64,000 nucleotides of DNA from an uncultured Flavobacteriaceae bacterium. Lineage in GTDB: Bacteria; Bacteroidota; Bacteroidia; Flavobacteriales; Flavobacteriaceae. This document shows, in pieces, positions 18,744 through 27,189 of the stretch. A program made the translations under genes and the position numbers. The stretch lies in contig CANKYF010000010.1 in NCBI GenBank assembly GCA_947487895.1, positions 62,001-126,000 on the forward strand, in the 5' to 3' direction. The stretch's first letter is position 1. Each line of letters opens with the position of its first letter. The notes under the pieces were generated by a model. It did not search any database. It saw only the letters and a program-made list of their open reading frames with translations, and was not told where the DNA came from.

Positions 18744-20426
18744 TTAATACTTATCTGTTACACATCCTTCTGATGCAGACGCCACAGATCTTGCGTATTT
18801 AAATAGTATTCCTTTATTGAATTTTAATGCTGGTGCTTGCCACTTTGCTTTTCTACTAGCCATTTCTTCATCAGAAATATTTAGTGTAATACTGTTATCT
18901 ACAGCATCAATAGTTATAACATCTCCAGTTTCAACAAGAGCAATAGCGCCTCCAACTTGTGCCTCAGGAGTTACATGCCCTACTACGAAACCGTGTGTAC
19001 CTCCAGAAAAACGACCATCGGTAATTAACGCTACAGATTTACCTAAACCTGCTCCCATAATCATAGAGGTGGGCTTCAACATTTCTGGCATTCCAGGACC
19101 TCCTTTTGGTCCAACATAACGAATAACAACAACATTTCCTTTTTCTACTTCTCCATTAGAGATTCCTTCGTTTGCTTCAGGTTCACTGTCATAGACGACT
19201 GCTTTTCCTTCAAACTTTAAACCTTCTTTTCCAGATATTTTTGCTACCGCTCCTTCTTCCGCTAGGTTACCTCTTAAAATTTGTAGGTTACCTGATGGTT
19301 TTAATGCTTTATCTAAGCTATATAGTAAATCTTGCTCCTCAAACTCCATTGCTTCAACATCTGCAAGATTTTCTGCCAATGTTTTACCTGTTACTGTCAT
19401 ACAATCACCATGCAAGAATCCTTTCTCTAACAAGTATTTCATGATTTTAGGAGTACCTCCAATACTGTGAACGTCTTCCATTAAATATTTTCCAGATGGT
19501 TTTAAATCACCAATAAGAGGTGTTTTATCACTTATTCTTTGAAAATCTTCTAAAGTAAAATCTATATCAGCAGCATAAGCAATTGCTAAATAATGTAATA
19601 CCGCATTGGTAGAACCTCCAAGTGCATTAACTAGAGTAATAGCATTTTCAATAGACTTTTTGGTAACAATGTCTTTTGGTTTTAAATCTAATTCCAAAAG
19701 ATTTTTCATAGCCTTGGCAGTACGTTCTGCTTCCGTAAGTTTATTAGGGTTTACAGCTGGTATAGAAGAATTATAAGGCAATGCCATACCCATACACTCT
19801 ATAGAAGATGCCATAGTGTTTGCTGTATACATTCCTCCACATGCTCCTGCTCCAGGAATAGATTTTTTAATAATCTCCTTATATTCAGCTTCATCAATTT
19901 CTCCAGCTATTTTTTGTCCTAAGGCTTCAAATGCAGAAACAATATTTAACTTACGTCCTTTATATTTACCTGAAGCAACACTTCCTCCATATACCATAAT
20001 AGAGGGCCTGTTAAGCCTTAACATTGCTATAATAGCTCCTGGCATATTTTTATCACACCCCACAACTCCAATTAATCCATCATAAGCCATACCGTTTACT
20101 ACAGTTTCCATTGAATCTGCAATGATATCTCTAGAAGCTAAAGAATACTTCATTCCTGGTGTTCCCATAGAAATACCATCAGAAACACCAATAGTACCAA
20201 ACGTTAACCCTACTTGTCCAGCTTCGTTTACGTGTTTTTTTATTTCTTCGGCTATACCATTTAAATGCATATTACATGGATTTCCATCATATCCAGTGCT
20301 TCCAATTGCAATTTGAGCTTTTTTCAAATCTTCTTCTGTTAAGCCTGTTGCATAAAGCATAGCCTGAGAAGCTGGTTGAGAAGGATTCTGAGTAACTGTT
20401 TTACTATATTTATTAAGTTCGCTCAT
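18744..20426 (-). CDS. ilvD: Dihydroxy-acid dehydratase
   Basis: A 560-residue iron-sulphur enzyme catalysing the third common step of branched-chain amino acid synthesis. Cluster cysteines are seen in [26 protein letters not shown] and [14 protein letters not shown], and the C-terminal lid has [19 protein letters not shown]. It is the first structural gene of the operon. Its start lies about 240 bp below an intrinsic terminator and a leader peptide rich in branched-chain residues, so its expression is probably set by attenuation. Confidence 0.96.
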   Translation of the reverse strand: MSELNKYSKTVTQNPSQPASQAMLYATGLTEEDLKKAQIAIGSTGYDGNPCNMHLNGIAEEIKKHVNEAGQVGLTFGTIGVSDGISMGTPGMKYSLASRDIIADSMETVVNGMAYDGLIGVVGCDKNMPGAIIAMLRLNRPSIMVYGGSVASGKYKGRKLNIVSAFEALGQKIAGEIDEAEYKEIIKKSIPGAGACGGMYTANTMASSIECMGMALPYNSSIPAVNPNKLTEAERTAKAMKNLLELDLKPKDIVTKKSIENAITLVNALGGSTNAVLHYLAIAYAADIDFTLEDFQRISDKTPLIGDLKPSGKYLMEDVHSIGGTPKIMKYLLEKGFLHGDCMTVTGKTLAENLADVEAMEFEEQDLLYSLDKALKPSGNLQILRGNLAEEGAVAKISGKEGLKFEGKAVVYDSEPEANEGISNGEVEKGNVVVIRYVGPKGGPGMPEMLKPTSMIMGAGLGKSVALITDGRFSGGTHGFVVGHVTPEAQVGGAIALVETGDVITIDAVDNSITLNISDEEMASRKAKWQAPALKFNKGILFKYARSVASASEGCVTDKY

Positions 20427-20661
20427 GTTTCTTATTAATATTTTTAAATCTTATTTAGATATTTTATGATATTTTGATGATTTTAAGACTTTTTATAAAA
20501 AAAGCTTATTTATAGTCAACGAAAATAATTCTTTAGGTATTTATTAGCTTTTTTTAATGATTATGCTAGTTAAATTCACTACACTTAAAAAAAATACAAC
20601 AAATTGAAAATCAGATAATTAATATCGAAATTTTATGATGTCCAATAGCCTAAAAAATTTC

Positions 20662-20695
20662 ATAAAAAAACCTTCCTTAGAAATATAGGAAGGTT
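20662..20695 (-). terminator. ilv attenuator terminator
   Basis: On the minus strand AACCTTCCT (20695-20687) and AGGAAGGTT (20677-20669) form a perfect 9-bp stem followed by a run of T residues to 20662. It lies between the leader peptide and ilvD and is oriented for minus-strand transcription. The first arm can instead pair with the segment at 20719-20729. Confidence 0.8.
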
Positions 20696-20718
20696 AATTT
20701 TATAATATTATTTCAAAT

Positions 20719-20729
20719 AACACTTCCTA
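20719..20729 (-). promoter_or_regulatory. Antiterminator arm of the ilv attenuator
   Basis: The minus-strand sequence TAGGAAGTGTT begins exactly at the leader peptide's stop codon. It can form ten base pairs with one bulged base with AACCTTCCTA, the first arm of the terminator. A ribosome that reaches the stop codon would cover this arm and let the terminator form; a ribosome stalled earlier would leave it free. Confidence 0.65.
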
Positions 20730-20789
20730 TTGCAGTAGAGAGACCTCTAAGACAATAATAGAAATGATATTTAAAACTTGTTTTTTCAT
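20727..20789 (-). CDS. ilv operon leader peptide (20 residues)
   Basis: A short reading frame with an ATG at 20787-20789 and a TAG at 20727-20729 encodes MKKQVLNIISIIVLEVSLLQ. Eleven of its 20 residues are Ile, Val or Leu, including four Ile, three Val and four Leu. It lies on the same strand as ilvDBNC, 32 bases above the first arm of an intrinsic terminator that precedes ilvD. This is the layout of a branched-chain amino acid attenuator: scarcity of charged tRNA stalls the ribosome and favours read-through. It is too short for homology and would normally be missed by gene callers. The promoter is uncertain: AATATTTG just above it deviates from the TAnnTTTG form and would give a very short 5' leader. 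Confidence 0.75.
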   Translation of the reverse strand: MKKQVLNIISIIVLEVSLLQ

Positions 20790-20853
20790 ATTAACACTGC
20801 AAATATTAATTTTTAAAAAGTAGCAACCAATTTTTTTTAATAAAAAAATAAAA

Positions 20854-20888
20854 TTTGATTTTCCTTTTATTGAAATTTCATACTTTTG
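20854..20888 (+). promoter_or_regulatory. metK promoter (Bacteroidota type)
   Basis: TTTG at 20854-20857 and TACTTTTG (fits TAnnTTTG) at 20881-20888, 23 bases apart, match the -33/-7 elements of Bacteroidota promoters. Transcription would start around 20895, just before the riboswitch at 20902. Confidence 0.65.
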
Positions 20889-20901
20889 TCAACATAACAA
20901 T

Positions 20902-20996
20902 AGAGGAAAGATTTGACTGATTGCAACCTCTTTATACTGAACTGTTTTACAAATACATTATAATTGTTCAGCATAAAAAAAAATGCTAAAGGCAGT
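20902..20996 (+). promoter_or_regulatory. SAM-II-like riboswitch with an extended internal hairpin
   Basis: AGAGG (20902-20906) pairs with CCTCT (20927-20931) around a loop containing GATTTGACTGATTGCAA, which resembles the conserved SAM-II loop (GAUUU...UUGCA). After an inserted hairpin (CTGAAC 20937-20942 with GTTCAG 20966-20971) comes GCTAAAGGCAGT (20985-20996), matching the SAM-II GCUAAA segment. CAGT (20993-20996) can pair with ACTG (20916-20919) to close the pseudoknot. It sits directly upstream of metK, whose product makes SAM. The inserted hairpin is longer than in the classical 52-base form; I recall long-loop SAM-II variants from Bacteroidota but could not check. Confidence 0.72.
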
Positions 20997-21047
20997 GTTA
21001 ACTTCCTTGACGTTTTCCGTCAAATCTCACTCATAAATTTATACATA

Positions 21048-22301
21048 ATGCCTTATTTATTTACTTCGGAAAGTGTTTCTGAAGGACATCCAGATAAAGT
21101 TGCAGATCAAATTAGTGATGCACTTATAGATAATTTTCTAGCTTTTGATTTAGATTCTAAAGTAGCTTGTGAAACACTAGTAACTACAGGACAAGTGGTA
21201 CTTGCTGGTGAAGTAAAATCCAACACATATTTAGATGTTCAAAAAATTGCTAGGGACACTATTAACAAAATAGGATACACCAAAGGTGAATATATGTTCG
21301 ACGGAAATTCATGTGGTGTCTTTTCGGCAATCCATGAGCAATCTGAAGATATTAATCAAGGAGTTGATAGAGGTAAAAAAGAAGATCAAGGTGCTGGTGA
21401 TCAAGGAATGATGTTTGGCTATGCTACAAATGAAACTGAAAACTATATGCCATTAGCATTAGATTTATCTCATTTAATATTAAAAGAATTAGCTGAATTA
21501 CGTAGAGAAAATAAAGACATCACCTATTTACGACCAGATTCTAAAAGTCAGGTTACCATAGAATATAGCGATGATAATGTTCCTCAACGTATTGATGCTA
21601 TTGTTGTTTCTACACAACACGATGACTTTGATGAAGACGATACTATGCTTTCAAAAATTAGAGAAGACATAAAAAATATCTTGATTCCAAGAGTTATTGC
21701 AAAATTACCTGAAGCTGCTCAAGCATTATTTAATGAAGATATTAAATACCATATTAACCCTACTGGAAAGTTTGTAATTGGTGGTCCTCATGGAGATACA
21801 GGTTTAACAGGTCGTAAAATTATTGTAGACACTTATGGTGGTAAGGGTGCTCATGGTGGCGGAGCATTTTCTGGAAAAGATCCTAGTAAAGTTGATAGAA
21901 GTGCTGCGTATGCTACACGTCATATTGCTAAAAATTTAGTTGCTGCTGGCGTTGCTGATGAAGTACTAGTGCAAGTAAGTTATGCAATAGGAGTTGTAGA
22001 ACCAATGGGTATTTTTATTGAAACTTACGGAACAGCTAAAGTAGATTTAACTGATGGCGAAATTGCTTCTAAAGTTTCTGAGGTTTTTGATATGCGCCCA
22101 TTTGCCATTGAAGAACGTTTAAAATTACGTTCGCCAATGTATAGTGAAACGGCTGCTTATGGACATATGGGACGTACTAATGAAGTGGTTTCAAAAACAT
22201 TTTCTCAGCCTAACGGAGATAGTATAACACTTGATGTTGAATTATTTACTTGGGAAAAACTTGATTTTGTTAATAAAGTAAAAGAAGCTTTTAGACTATA
22301 A
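21048..22301 (+). CDS. metK: S-adenosylmethionine synthetase
   Basis: A 417-residue enzyme that makes SAM from methionine and [16 protein letters not shown] begins at residue 13, [12 protein letters not shown] follows near 117-128, and the P-loop-like [26 protein letters not shown] lies in the C-terminal half. I chose the ATG at 21048 ([15 protein letters not shown]), which agrees with the family. An in-frame start at 20964 would add 28 residues unrelated to MetK, encoded inside the riboswitch. A promoter, a SAM-II-like aptamer and a perfect hairpin (21007-21023) precede it; an intrinsic terminator follows. Regulation by its own product is likely. Confidence 0.97.
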   Translation: MPYLFTSESVSEGHPDKVADQISDALIDNFLAFDLDSKVACETLVTTGQVVLAGEVKSNTYLDVQKIARDTINKIGYTKGEYMFDGNSCGVFSAIHEQSEDINQGVDRGKKEDQGAGDQGMMFGYATNETENYMPLALDLSHLILKELAELRRENKDITYLRPDSKSQVTIEYSDDNVPQRIDAIVVSTQHDDFDEDDTMLSKIREDIKNILIPRVIAKLPEAAQALFNEDIKYHINPTGKFVIGGPHGDTGLTGRKIIVDTYGGKGAHGGGAFSGKDPSKVDRSAAYATRHIAKNLVAAGVADEVLVQVSYAIGVVEPMGIFIETYGTAKVDLTDGEIASKVSEVFDMRPFAIEERLKLRSPMYSETAAYGHMGRTNEVVSKTFSQPNGDSITLDVELFTWEKLDFVNKVKEAFRL

Positions 22302-22324
22302 CACATTCATAAAAATTAATATTT

Positions 22325-22353
22325 AAAGACTGCCTTAGTGCAGTCTTTTTTTA
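22325..22353 (+). terminator. Intrinsic terminator of metK
   Basis: A perfect 9-bp stem, AAAGACTGC (22325-22333) with GCAGTCTTT (22340-22348), with a 6-base loop and a T run, 23 bp after the metK stop codon. Confidence 0.85.
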
Positions 22354-22477
22354 TATTAAAAAACAATAACCTCCTTGTTTTAAAAAGAGTATGACACTTA
22401 TACAAAACAAGAAGAGTTAGGATTAACTTTATTCCTCTTATAAGCTACTCTTTGTAAAATAGAAAATGGTATAAAAC

Positions 22478-22504
22478 AAAAAAACAAGCTTTATATTTAG
22501 CTTG
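22478..22504 (-). terminator. Terminator downstream of tRNA-Tyr
   Basis: On the minus strand CAAGCT (22504... arm at 22499-22504) and AGCTTG (arm at 22485-22490) form a 6-bp stem with an 8-base loop, followed by seven T residues. It lies 18 bases after the 3' end of the tRNA. Confidence 0.55.
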
Positions 22505-22521
22505 CTTTTTCTGTTTATTTG

Positions 22522-22604
22522 TGGGAAGAGCAGGATTCGAACCTGCGAAGGTAAAAACCAACAGATTTACAGTCTGTCCTCGTTGGCCGCTTGAGTATCT
22601 TCCC
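22522..22604 (-). tRNA. tRNA-Tyr (anticodon GTA)
   Basis: The minus strand folds as a class II tRNA of 83 bases. The acceptor stem is GGGAAGA/TCTTCCC with discriminator A; the anticodon arm CAGACTGTAAATCTG carries GTA; a long variable arm follows, and the T arm has GGTTCGAATCC. CCA is not encoded. It stands alone, between metK and an exported hypothetical gene, with its own promoter and terminator. Confidence 0.96.
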
Positions 22605-22615
22605 AAAACCGAGCG

Positions 22616-22646
22616 CAAATATATTATTGTTTCATTATTAAACCAA
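22616..22646 (-). promoter_or_regulatory. Promoter of tRNA-Tyr
   Basis: On the minus strand TTG (22646-22644), 20 bases, then TATATTTG (22623-22616) fit the Bacteroidota TTG-N20-TAnnTTTG form. The -7 element ends 11 bases before the tRNA 5' end. Confidence 0.7.
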
Positions 22647-22775
22647 AGAAAAAAGAGATTCTGTGAAAGTTTTTTTATCATGATAACACCTTCAAACCTG
22701 TAACTACTTCATTTTTAAACAAATCATTTATCACTCTCCTTAAAATGGTTTGATTTTTGTATTTTTCGTCTTGAC

Positions 22776-23552
22776 ATGAGATACACTTTTTTAATACTGC
22801 TTTTTTCATTTTTAAATCACGCTCAAAATCCAATACAAGCTACACTTGTTAAAAGTTTAGACTTTCCTAGTGACTATATCGTTTCTATAGATAATTTTGG
22901 AACAACATATTACACCACCAATAATACGTTTTATAAAAAAACTAAAAACAATACTTTAAGCTATAATAATCTACAATTAGGAGATTTATTTTCCATTAAT
23001 ACGTTCAACCCCTTAAAAATCAATTTATTTTACAGAGACTTTAATACCGTAATTATCCTTGATAATAGACTTGCTGAAGTTCACAAAATGGATTTTAACT
23101 CCATTCAACCCTATAAAAACATAACTCATATTTCTAGTGGTTTTGATAATACACTTTGGGTATTTAACCAAGACACTCAACAGTTAGAATTGTACAATTA
23201 TAAAAACAATACTACTAAGGCTAGATCTCTGCCAATACAAAGTAACGTTTTAGATTTAAAGAGTAATTACAATAGTGCTTGGTTACTCACTGAAGATTAC
23301 ATTTATCAATATAACTACTTTGGTAATTTACTTTTAAAAATTAAAAACAATGGTTTTACTAAACTAACGCATAGTAATAATGATATTATCCTCAAAAAAG
23401 AAAATGACTTGTATTTTCTTGGAGAAAACTCTAAAACCACAATATTTATAGAACTACCAAAGTTCTTGATAAATCAGTTTTTTGTAGTGAATGAAACCTT
23501 GTATATTTACCACCACCAAACCCTAGAACAATTTCAATTAAAAACTAACTAA
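22776..23552 (+). CDS. Exported protein of unknown function (beta-propeller-like)
   Basis: A 258-residue protein with a short signal peptide (MRYTFLILLFSFLNHAQ). The rest is made of repeated short beta-strand units such as YIVSIDNFGTTYYTTNNTF, DNTLWVFNQDTQQLELYNY and SAWLLTEDYIYQYNYFGNLL, which look like blades of a WD- or Kelch-type propeller. I do not recognise a catalytic motif. It ends 8 bp before the deoxynucleoside kinase gene, so the two are probably cotranscribed, but no functional link is evident. It could be a periplasmic or surface scaffold. Confidence 0.7.
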   Translation: MRYTFLILLFSFLNHAQNPIQATLVKSLDFPSDYIVSIDNFGTTYYTTNNTFYKKTKNNTLSYNNLQLGDLFSINTFNPLKINLFYRDFNTVIILDNRLAEVHKMDFNSIQPYKNITHISSGFDNTLWVFNQDTQQLELYNYKNNTTKARSLPIQSNVLDLKSNYNSAWLLTEDYIYQYNYFGNLLLKIKNNGFTKLTHSNNDIILKKENDLYFLGENSKTTIFIELPKFLINQFFVVNETLYIYHHQTLEQFQLKTN

Positions 23553-23560
23553 CCATTATT

Positions 23561-24175
23561 ATGCACATTGCAATTGCCGGAAACATAGGAGCTGGAAAAA
23601 CTACTTTAACTAAATTACTTGCTAAACATTACAAATGGGAAGCACAATTAGAAGATGTTGTAGACAATCCATATTTAGATGATTTCTATAATCAAATGGA
23701 ACGCTGGAGTTTTAATTTACAGGTGTATTTTTTAAATAGTAGGTTTCGCCAAGTATTACAAATTCGTGAAAGTGGCAAGCAAATAATTCAAGATAGAACT
23801 ATTTACGAAGACGCTCATATATTTGCGCCCAACTTACATGCCATGGGATTAATGACCAATCGCGACTTTGAAAACTACAAATCACTATTTGAGTTAATGG
23901 AATCTTTAGTAAAAGGACCAGATTTATTAATCTATTTAAGAAGCTCTATACCTAATTTAGTTTCTCAAATTCATAAACGAGGAAGGGATTATGAGAACTC
24001 AATTAGCATTGATTACTTAAGCAGATTAAATGAGCGCTACGAAGCCTGGATTCATGGCTACAAAAACGGAAAACTTGTTATTATTGATGTAGACAATCTT
24101 AATTTTGTTGATAAGCCTGAAGATTTGGGCAAGGTAATTAATACTATAGATGCTGAAATTCATGGTCTGTTTTAA
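23561..24175 (+). CDS. Deoxynucleoside kinase
   Basis: A 204-residue cytoplasmic kinase. The P-loop GNIGAGKT is at residues 7-14, the DRT motif lies in IQDRTIYEDAHIFA, and the lid has RGRDYE. This is the dCK/dGK-like family that phosphorylates deoxyadenosine, deoxyguanosine or deoxycytidine to salvage nucleosides. Length is typical. It follows the exported hypothetical by 8 bp and converges on the DUF4249 operon, whose last stop is only 11 bp away. Substrate preference is not decided from sequence. Confidence 0.92.
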   Translation: MHIAIAGNIGAGKTTLTKLLAKHYKWEAQLEDVVDNPYLDDFYNQMERWSFNLQVYFLNSRFRQVLQIRESGKQIIQDRTIYEDAHIFAPNLHAMGLMTNRDFENYKSLFELMESLVKGPDLLIYLRSSIPNLVSQIHKRGRDYENSISIDYLSRLNERYEAWIHGYKNGKLVIIDVDNLNFVDKPEDLGKVINTIDAEIHGLF

Positions 24176-24186
24176 GAAAAGACTTT

Positions 24187-25956
24187 TTAGTTAGATTTAT
24201 TTTTAACTTCAAAATACCCTTTCTTTGTTAAATAAACACCGCTATTGGTATACCCTTTTAATGTAATCTCATAAATACCTTCAACATCTGATGTGTAAAA
24301 CTCAATCGGCTCATTTTCTCCATTTAAAGTAATATTGGGTTGCCATAAAAGTTGACGCCTATAATCTGGAATTCTTTTAAGCTGATTTCCAAAATTCACA
24401 CCATAATTAGGAGAATAATAGATTTTTTTATTTTGAACAAGGTCTAACTCTAAATAATGCAACCCTTTAAATTCTTGACTATTTGAAGAAAACACATTAG
24501 TTTTTTTGGTTCGTATATCAATAATACCATTAAATATTTTTGGGCCATAAAAATAACTTCCTTTCACCAAGTTTACCTCATCTATTTTATAAGGGTCATA
24601 ATCTATTAAATATTGGTTGTCTTGCACTAAAACACCATCAAAAAGTACTAAAGGCTCATAATCTGCAAAAGGATAATTCTCATAACCTTCATAAAAATAT
24701 ATTTTAAAAGAGTATTTATCTTTCTTTTTTCTAATAGCTGCTCCTTCTACCACCTCAACAAATGTCTCTCTTACGGTTGGAAATCTAGCATAATCATCTA
24801 ATTTATATGAAATTGAGGAAGATTCAAAAAAGGAGTTTGGCTGCATTTTAATAACAGTACTATCTAATTTAACCACGTTATATGCATTTTCAACTTGGTT
24901 TGAAACACTCTCTGCACGAAGCCATTTCTCTGTATTAACATCTAACTGTATTTCATTGAATACTAGATTTTTGTCATATCTAAAGGATTTGTCATCTAAA
25001 ACAATTTTGAAATTTTCAGGATTAGAATCCATAACTTGTAAAAAGCATTTTTCGCTAAAATAGTTTTCTCGTAAATTAAATATAAATCTACCTGACTCAT
25101 CTGTTAGTACATTTTTATAAATATAATTTTTATCAGGAATTGATAGAGTAATCGTTTTATCTACTGCAACCTCATTATTTTCTTTAAAAAACACTTGCCC
25201 CGAAATGATCTCCCCTCTTAATTCTGGCAAACAAAATTCTCTTGATGTATTTATAATAGTGTCTTTTAGCAAGCTTCCCTCTTTATTAACAAAAGAATCA
25301 TATTTTAATACATTTGTTTTTCTAATTGAAAGCACATAACTTCCATTACTTGCAACACCATTTAAATTTAAAACAGCTTTACTTCTGGGTTCATATATTT
25401 TCGAATCTGTATTTAATTCACTATTTTCTATATCAATTAACGGAAGCAATTCGTCTCTTAATTTTATATCAACTATTGAAGTATTACTTTCTAGATTAGG
25501 GTCTTTAGTTCTATCTGTAGATGAAATAAATGGATTGATAATATATATATCTTTTTGAAAAAACTGTTCCGTCTTATTATTGTTCATCCATTGTGTATAC
25601 CCAACAAGCTTGTAATTTCCTGTATTAACATTTGGTGGTATAAAAAAGTCTCCATATGCTATACCTTTTTCAAGTTTAATCTTATGCTTAAACAGTTTAT
25701 TATACTCTTTATCTATTAGTTCTACATAAGCAATTTTACTTATCTTACTAAATGTGTTATCATTTTGTATTAAGCAAAATAATTTATAATATAAGGGTTC
25801 TCCAGCAACTAAAACTTCATCATTAATTTCAATAAAAGCTTTTTCTCTGGGAATTGAATTTAGCATTTCTGATTGAATATCTGCCTTAACCTGACCTAAA
25901 CTAATACCTGAGTACAAACAAATCAATAGGTATAAATAACATTTTTTATAATCCAT
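24187..25956 (-). CDS. Exported MG2/plug-like protein of a TonB receptor operon
   Basis: A 589-residue protein with signal peptide MDYKKCYLYLLICLYSGISLG. I chose the ATG at 25956 because it gives a clean signal peptide and overlaps the stop of the DUF4249 gene in a TAATG junction; a start 19 codons earlier lacks such a signal. The N-terminal part (FIEINDEVLVAGEPLYYKLFC) resembles a macroglobulin MG2 domain. Near the C-terminus LVLFDGVLVQDNQYLID and YFYGPKIFNGIIDIRTK resemble a TonB plug domain without a barrel. It is last in the receptor-DUF4249 operon and probably acts in the periplasm or at the outer membrane with the receptor. Its exact function is unknown. Confidence 0.72.
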   Translation of the reverse strand: MDYKKCYLYLLICLYSGISLGQVKADIQSEMLNSIPREKAFIEINDEVLVAGEPLYYKLFCLIQNDNTFSKISKIAYVELIDKEYNKLFKHKIKLEKGIAYGDFFIPPNVNTGNYKLVGYTQWMNNNKTEQFFQKDIYIINPFISSTDRTKDPNLESNTSIVDIKLRDELLPLIDIENSELNTDSKIYEPRSKAVLNLNGVASNGSYVLSIRKTNVLKYDSFVNKEGSLLKDTIINTSREFCLPELRGEIISGQVFFKENNEVAVDKTITLSIPDKNYIYKNVLTDESGRFIFNLRENYFSEKCFLQVMDSNPENFKIVLDDKSFRYDKNLVFNEIQLDVNTEKWLRAESVSNQVENAYNVVKLDSTVIKMQPNSFFESSSISYKLDDYARFPTVRETFVEVVEGAAIRKKKDKYSFKIYFYEGYENYPFADYEPLVLFDGVLVQDNQYLIDYDPYKIDEVNLVKGSYFYGPKIFNGIIDIRTKKTNVFSSNSQEFKGLHYLELDLVQNKKIYYSPNYGVNFGNQLKRIPDYRRQLLWQPNITLNGENEPIEFYTSDVEGIYEITLKGYTNSGVYLTKKGYFEVKNKSN

Positions 25957-27188
25957 TAGTCTTCCCAAAATAAAGGTTTTTCTCCCGAAGCAAATGAAGT
26001 GCAATTTCCACATTCTGCTTTAACAATAAATACTACACACATATCTTGCCCAAAAAATTTATATCCATGATCTTTTAAAAGTCTAAATAAAAACCCTCTT
26101 TCATCATGTTCTGTAAATGGTGGACCAATTGCACCGAAATTATAATCTCTAAACTCATCACATTCAAACAAGTAACTTGGTTTTCTTTCTATTTCAAAAT
26201 CTTTGTAATTAAAAAATATTCTTTTTGAACTCATTGAAGACACATCAAAAAAACCAATTACTTTCTCATTTTCATTTACTTCAGAAAAAATATTACCTTG
26301 AACAAACCCTGGTTGATTTTCAATAAGTAAACTTTCATCATCACCAAATTCTTTTAATATTTTATAAAAATTATTCGCATCAGCAGATTGCACAAATTGT
26401 TTTACTAAAATACTGTAGCGATCTCTTAAAAGATGATCATCAGCCTGTATGAACCTAATGGGATATTTTAGCACTCTACTCTCATTTACCCCATTAATAC
26501 TTGTAACAAATATATCGTTGGAAACATCACTCAAATAACAAGTTTTTTCATTTAGAGGTCTTCTAACCCATATTGGACGCTCACTACAAAATAATCCTGT
26601 TTGCACATCATCAGCCCATTCTTCTGGATCTAATACTAAATCAAATGGGAAATGGTTTTTAGCTATAATCTGATAGGTTTCCTCGTACTCATATCTAAAA
26701 TAATTTGCATTTCCTTGAGCCTCTTCACTATCAACAAATATCTGTACTCCAAGACCATTTTCAATATTTATTAGCTCCCCATATACTTTTTCTATTTCTA
26801 CTTTAGAAGGTAATACCTGAGTACTTGAACTATATTGTCTTCCATTTACAGCAATTTTCAATTTATACGAAACGCCTAGTTGTGCTTGAAACTGTTCAGC
26901 GGATTCATAAACACCATAAGCTGTATGCTCAAAATTATATACCATAGAATTACTTCCTTCTATACTTACTTGAGCACTTGTTACATAATTTGGTTCACTA
27001 CCTTCTTCTAACGCTATGGTACGAGACAATTTTATTTCCTGAGTTTTAAGCTCATCTGTAATAGTAGCCTCTATTACTAAAGCATCTTCAAAAGTTTCTG
27101 TAACAGCATTGAAAGGCTCTGTACAATCAAAAAGCATTGTTGTGAGCAACAGAAAACAAATGATGATATAATTTTTTTTAAAATTCAT
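25956..27188 (-). CDS. DUF4249 domain-containing lipoprotein
   Basis: A 410-residue protein. The signal peptide ends in LLTTMLFDCTEPF, a lipobox-like cysteine at residue 22. The start of the mature protein, with VTETFEDALVIEATITDELKTQEIKLSRT split by short variable residues, is diagnostic of DUF4249, a Bacteroidota family whose genes almost always follow TonB-dependent receptors. The gene starts 1 bp after the receptor's stop codon. It is thought to be a surface or periplasmic partner of the receptor, perhaps analogous to SusD, but no ligand is known. Confidence 0.85.
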   Translation of the reverse strand: MNFKKNYIIICFLLLTTMLFDCTEPFNAVTETFEDALVIEATITDELKTQEIKLSRTIALEEGSEPNYVTSAQVSIEGSNSMVYNFEHTAYGVYESAEQFQAQLGVSYKLKIAVNGRQYSSSTQVLPSKVEIEKVYGELINIENGLGVQIFVDSEEAQGNANYFRYEYEETYQIIAKNHFPFDLVLDPEEWADDVQTGLFCSERPIWVRRPLNEKTCYLSDVSNDIFVTSINGVNESRVLKYPIRFIQADDHLLRDRYSILVKQFVQSADANNFYKILKEFGDDESLLIENQPGFVQGNIFSEVNENEKVIGFFDVSSMSSKRIFFNYKDFEIERKPSYLFECDEFRDYNFGAIGPPFTEHDERGFLFRLLKDHGYKFFGQDMCVVFIVKAECGNCTSFASGEKPLFWED

Positions 27189-27189
27189 T

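Noticed and set aside
20641-20700. Hairpin read as a plus-strand terminator
   Set aside because: The T run lies on the minus strand; nothing is transcribed toward it on the plus strand, and it fits the ilv leader.
21007-21023. TTGACG/CGTCAA hairpin as a terminator
   Set aside because: It lacks a following T run; it may be a translational element instead.
20964-21047. Upstream extension of metK
   Set aside because: The 28 extra residues are encoded within the riboswitch and do not resemble MetK N-termini; the ATG at 21048 fits the family.
22445-22703. Short reading frames across the tRNA-Tyr gene
   Set aside because: They are translations of the tRNA and its flanks on both strands.
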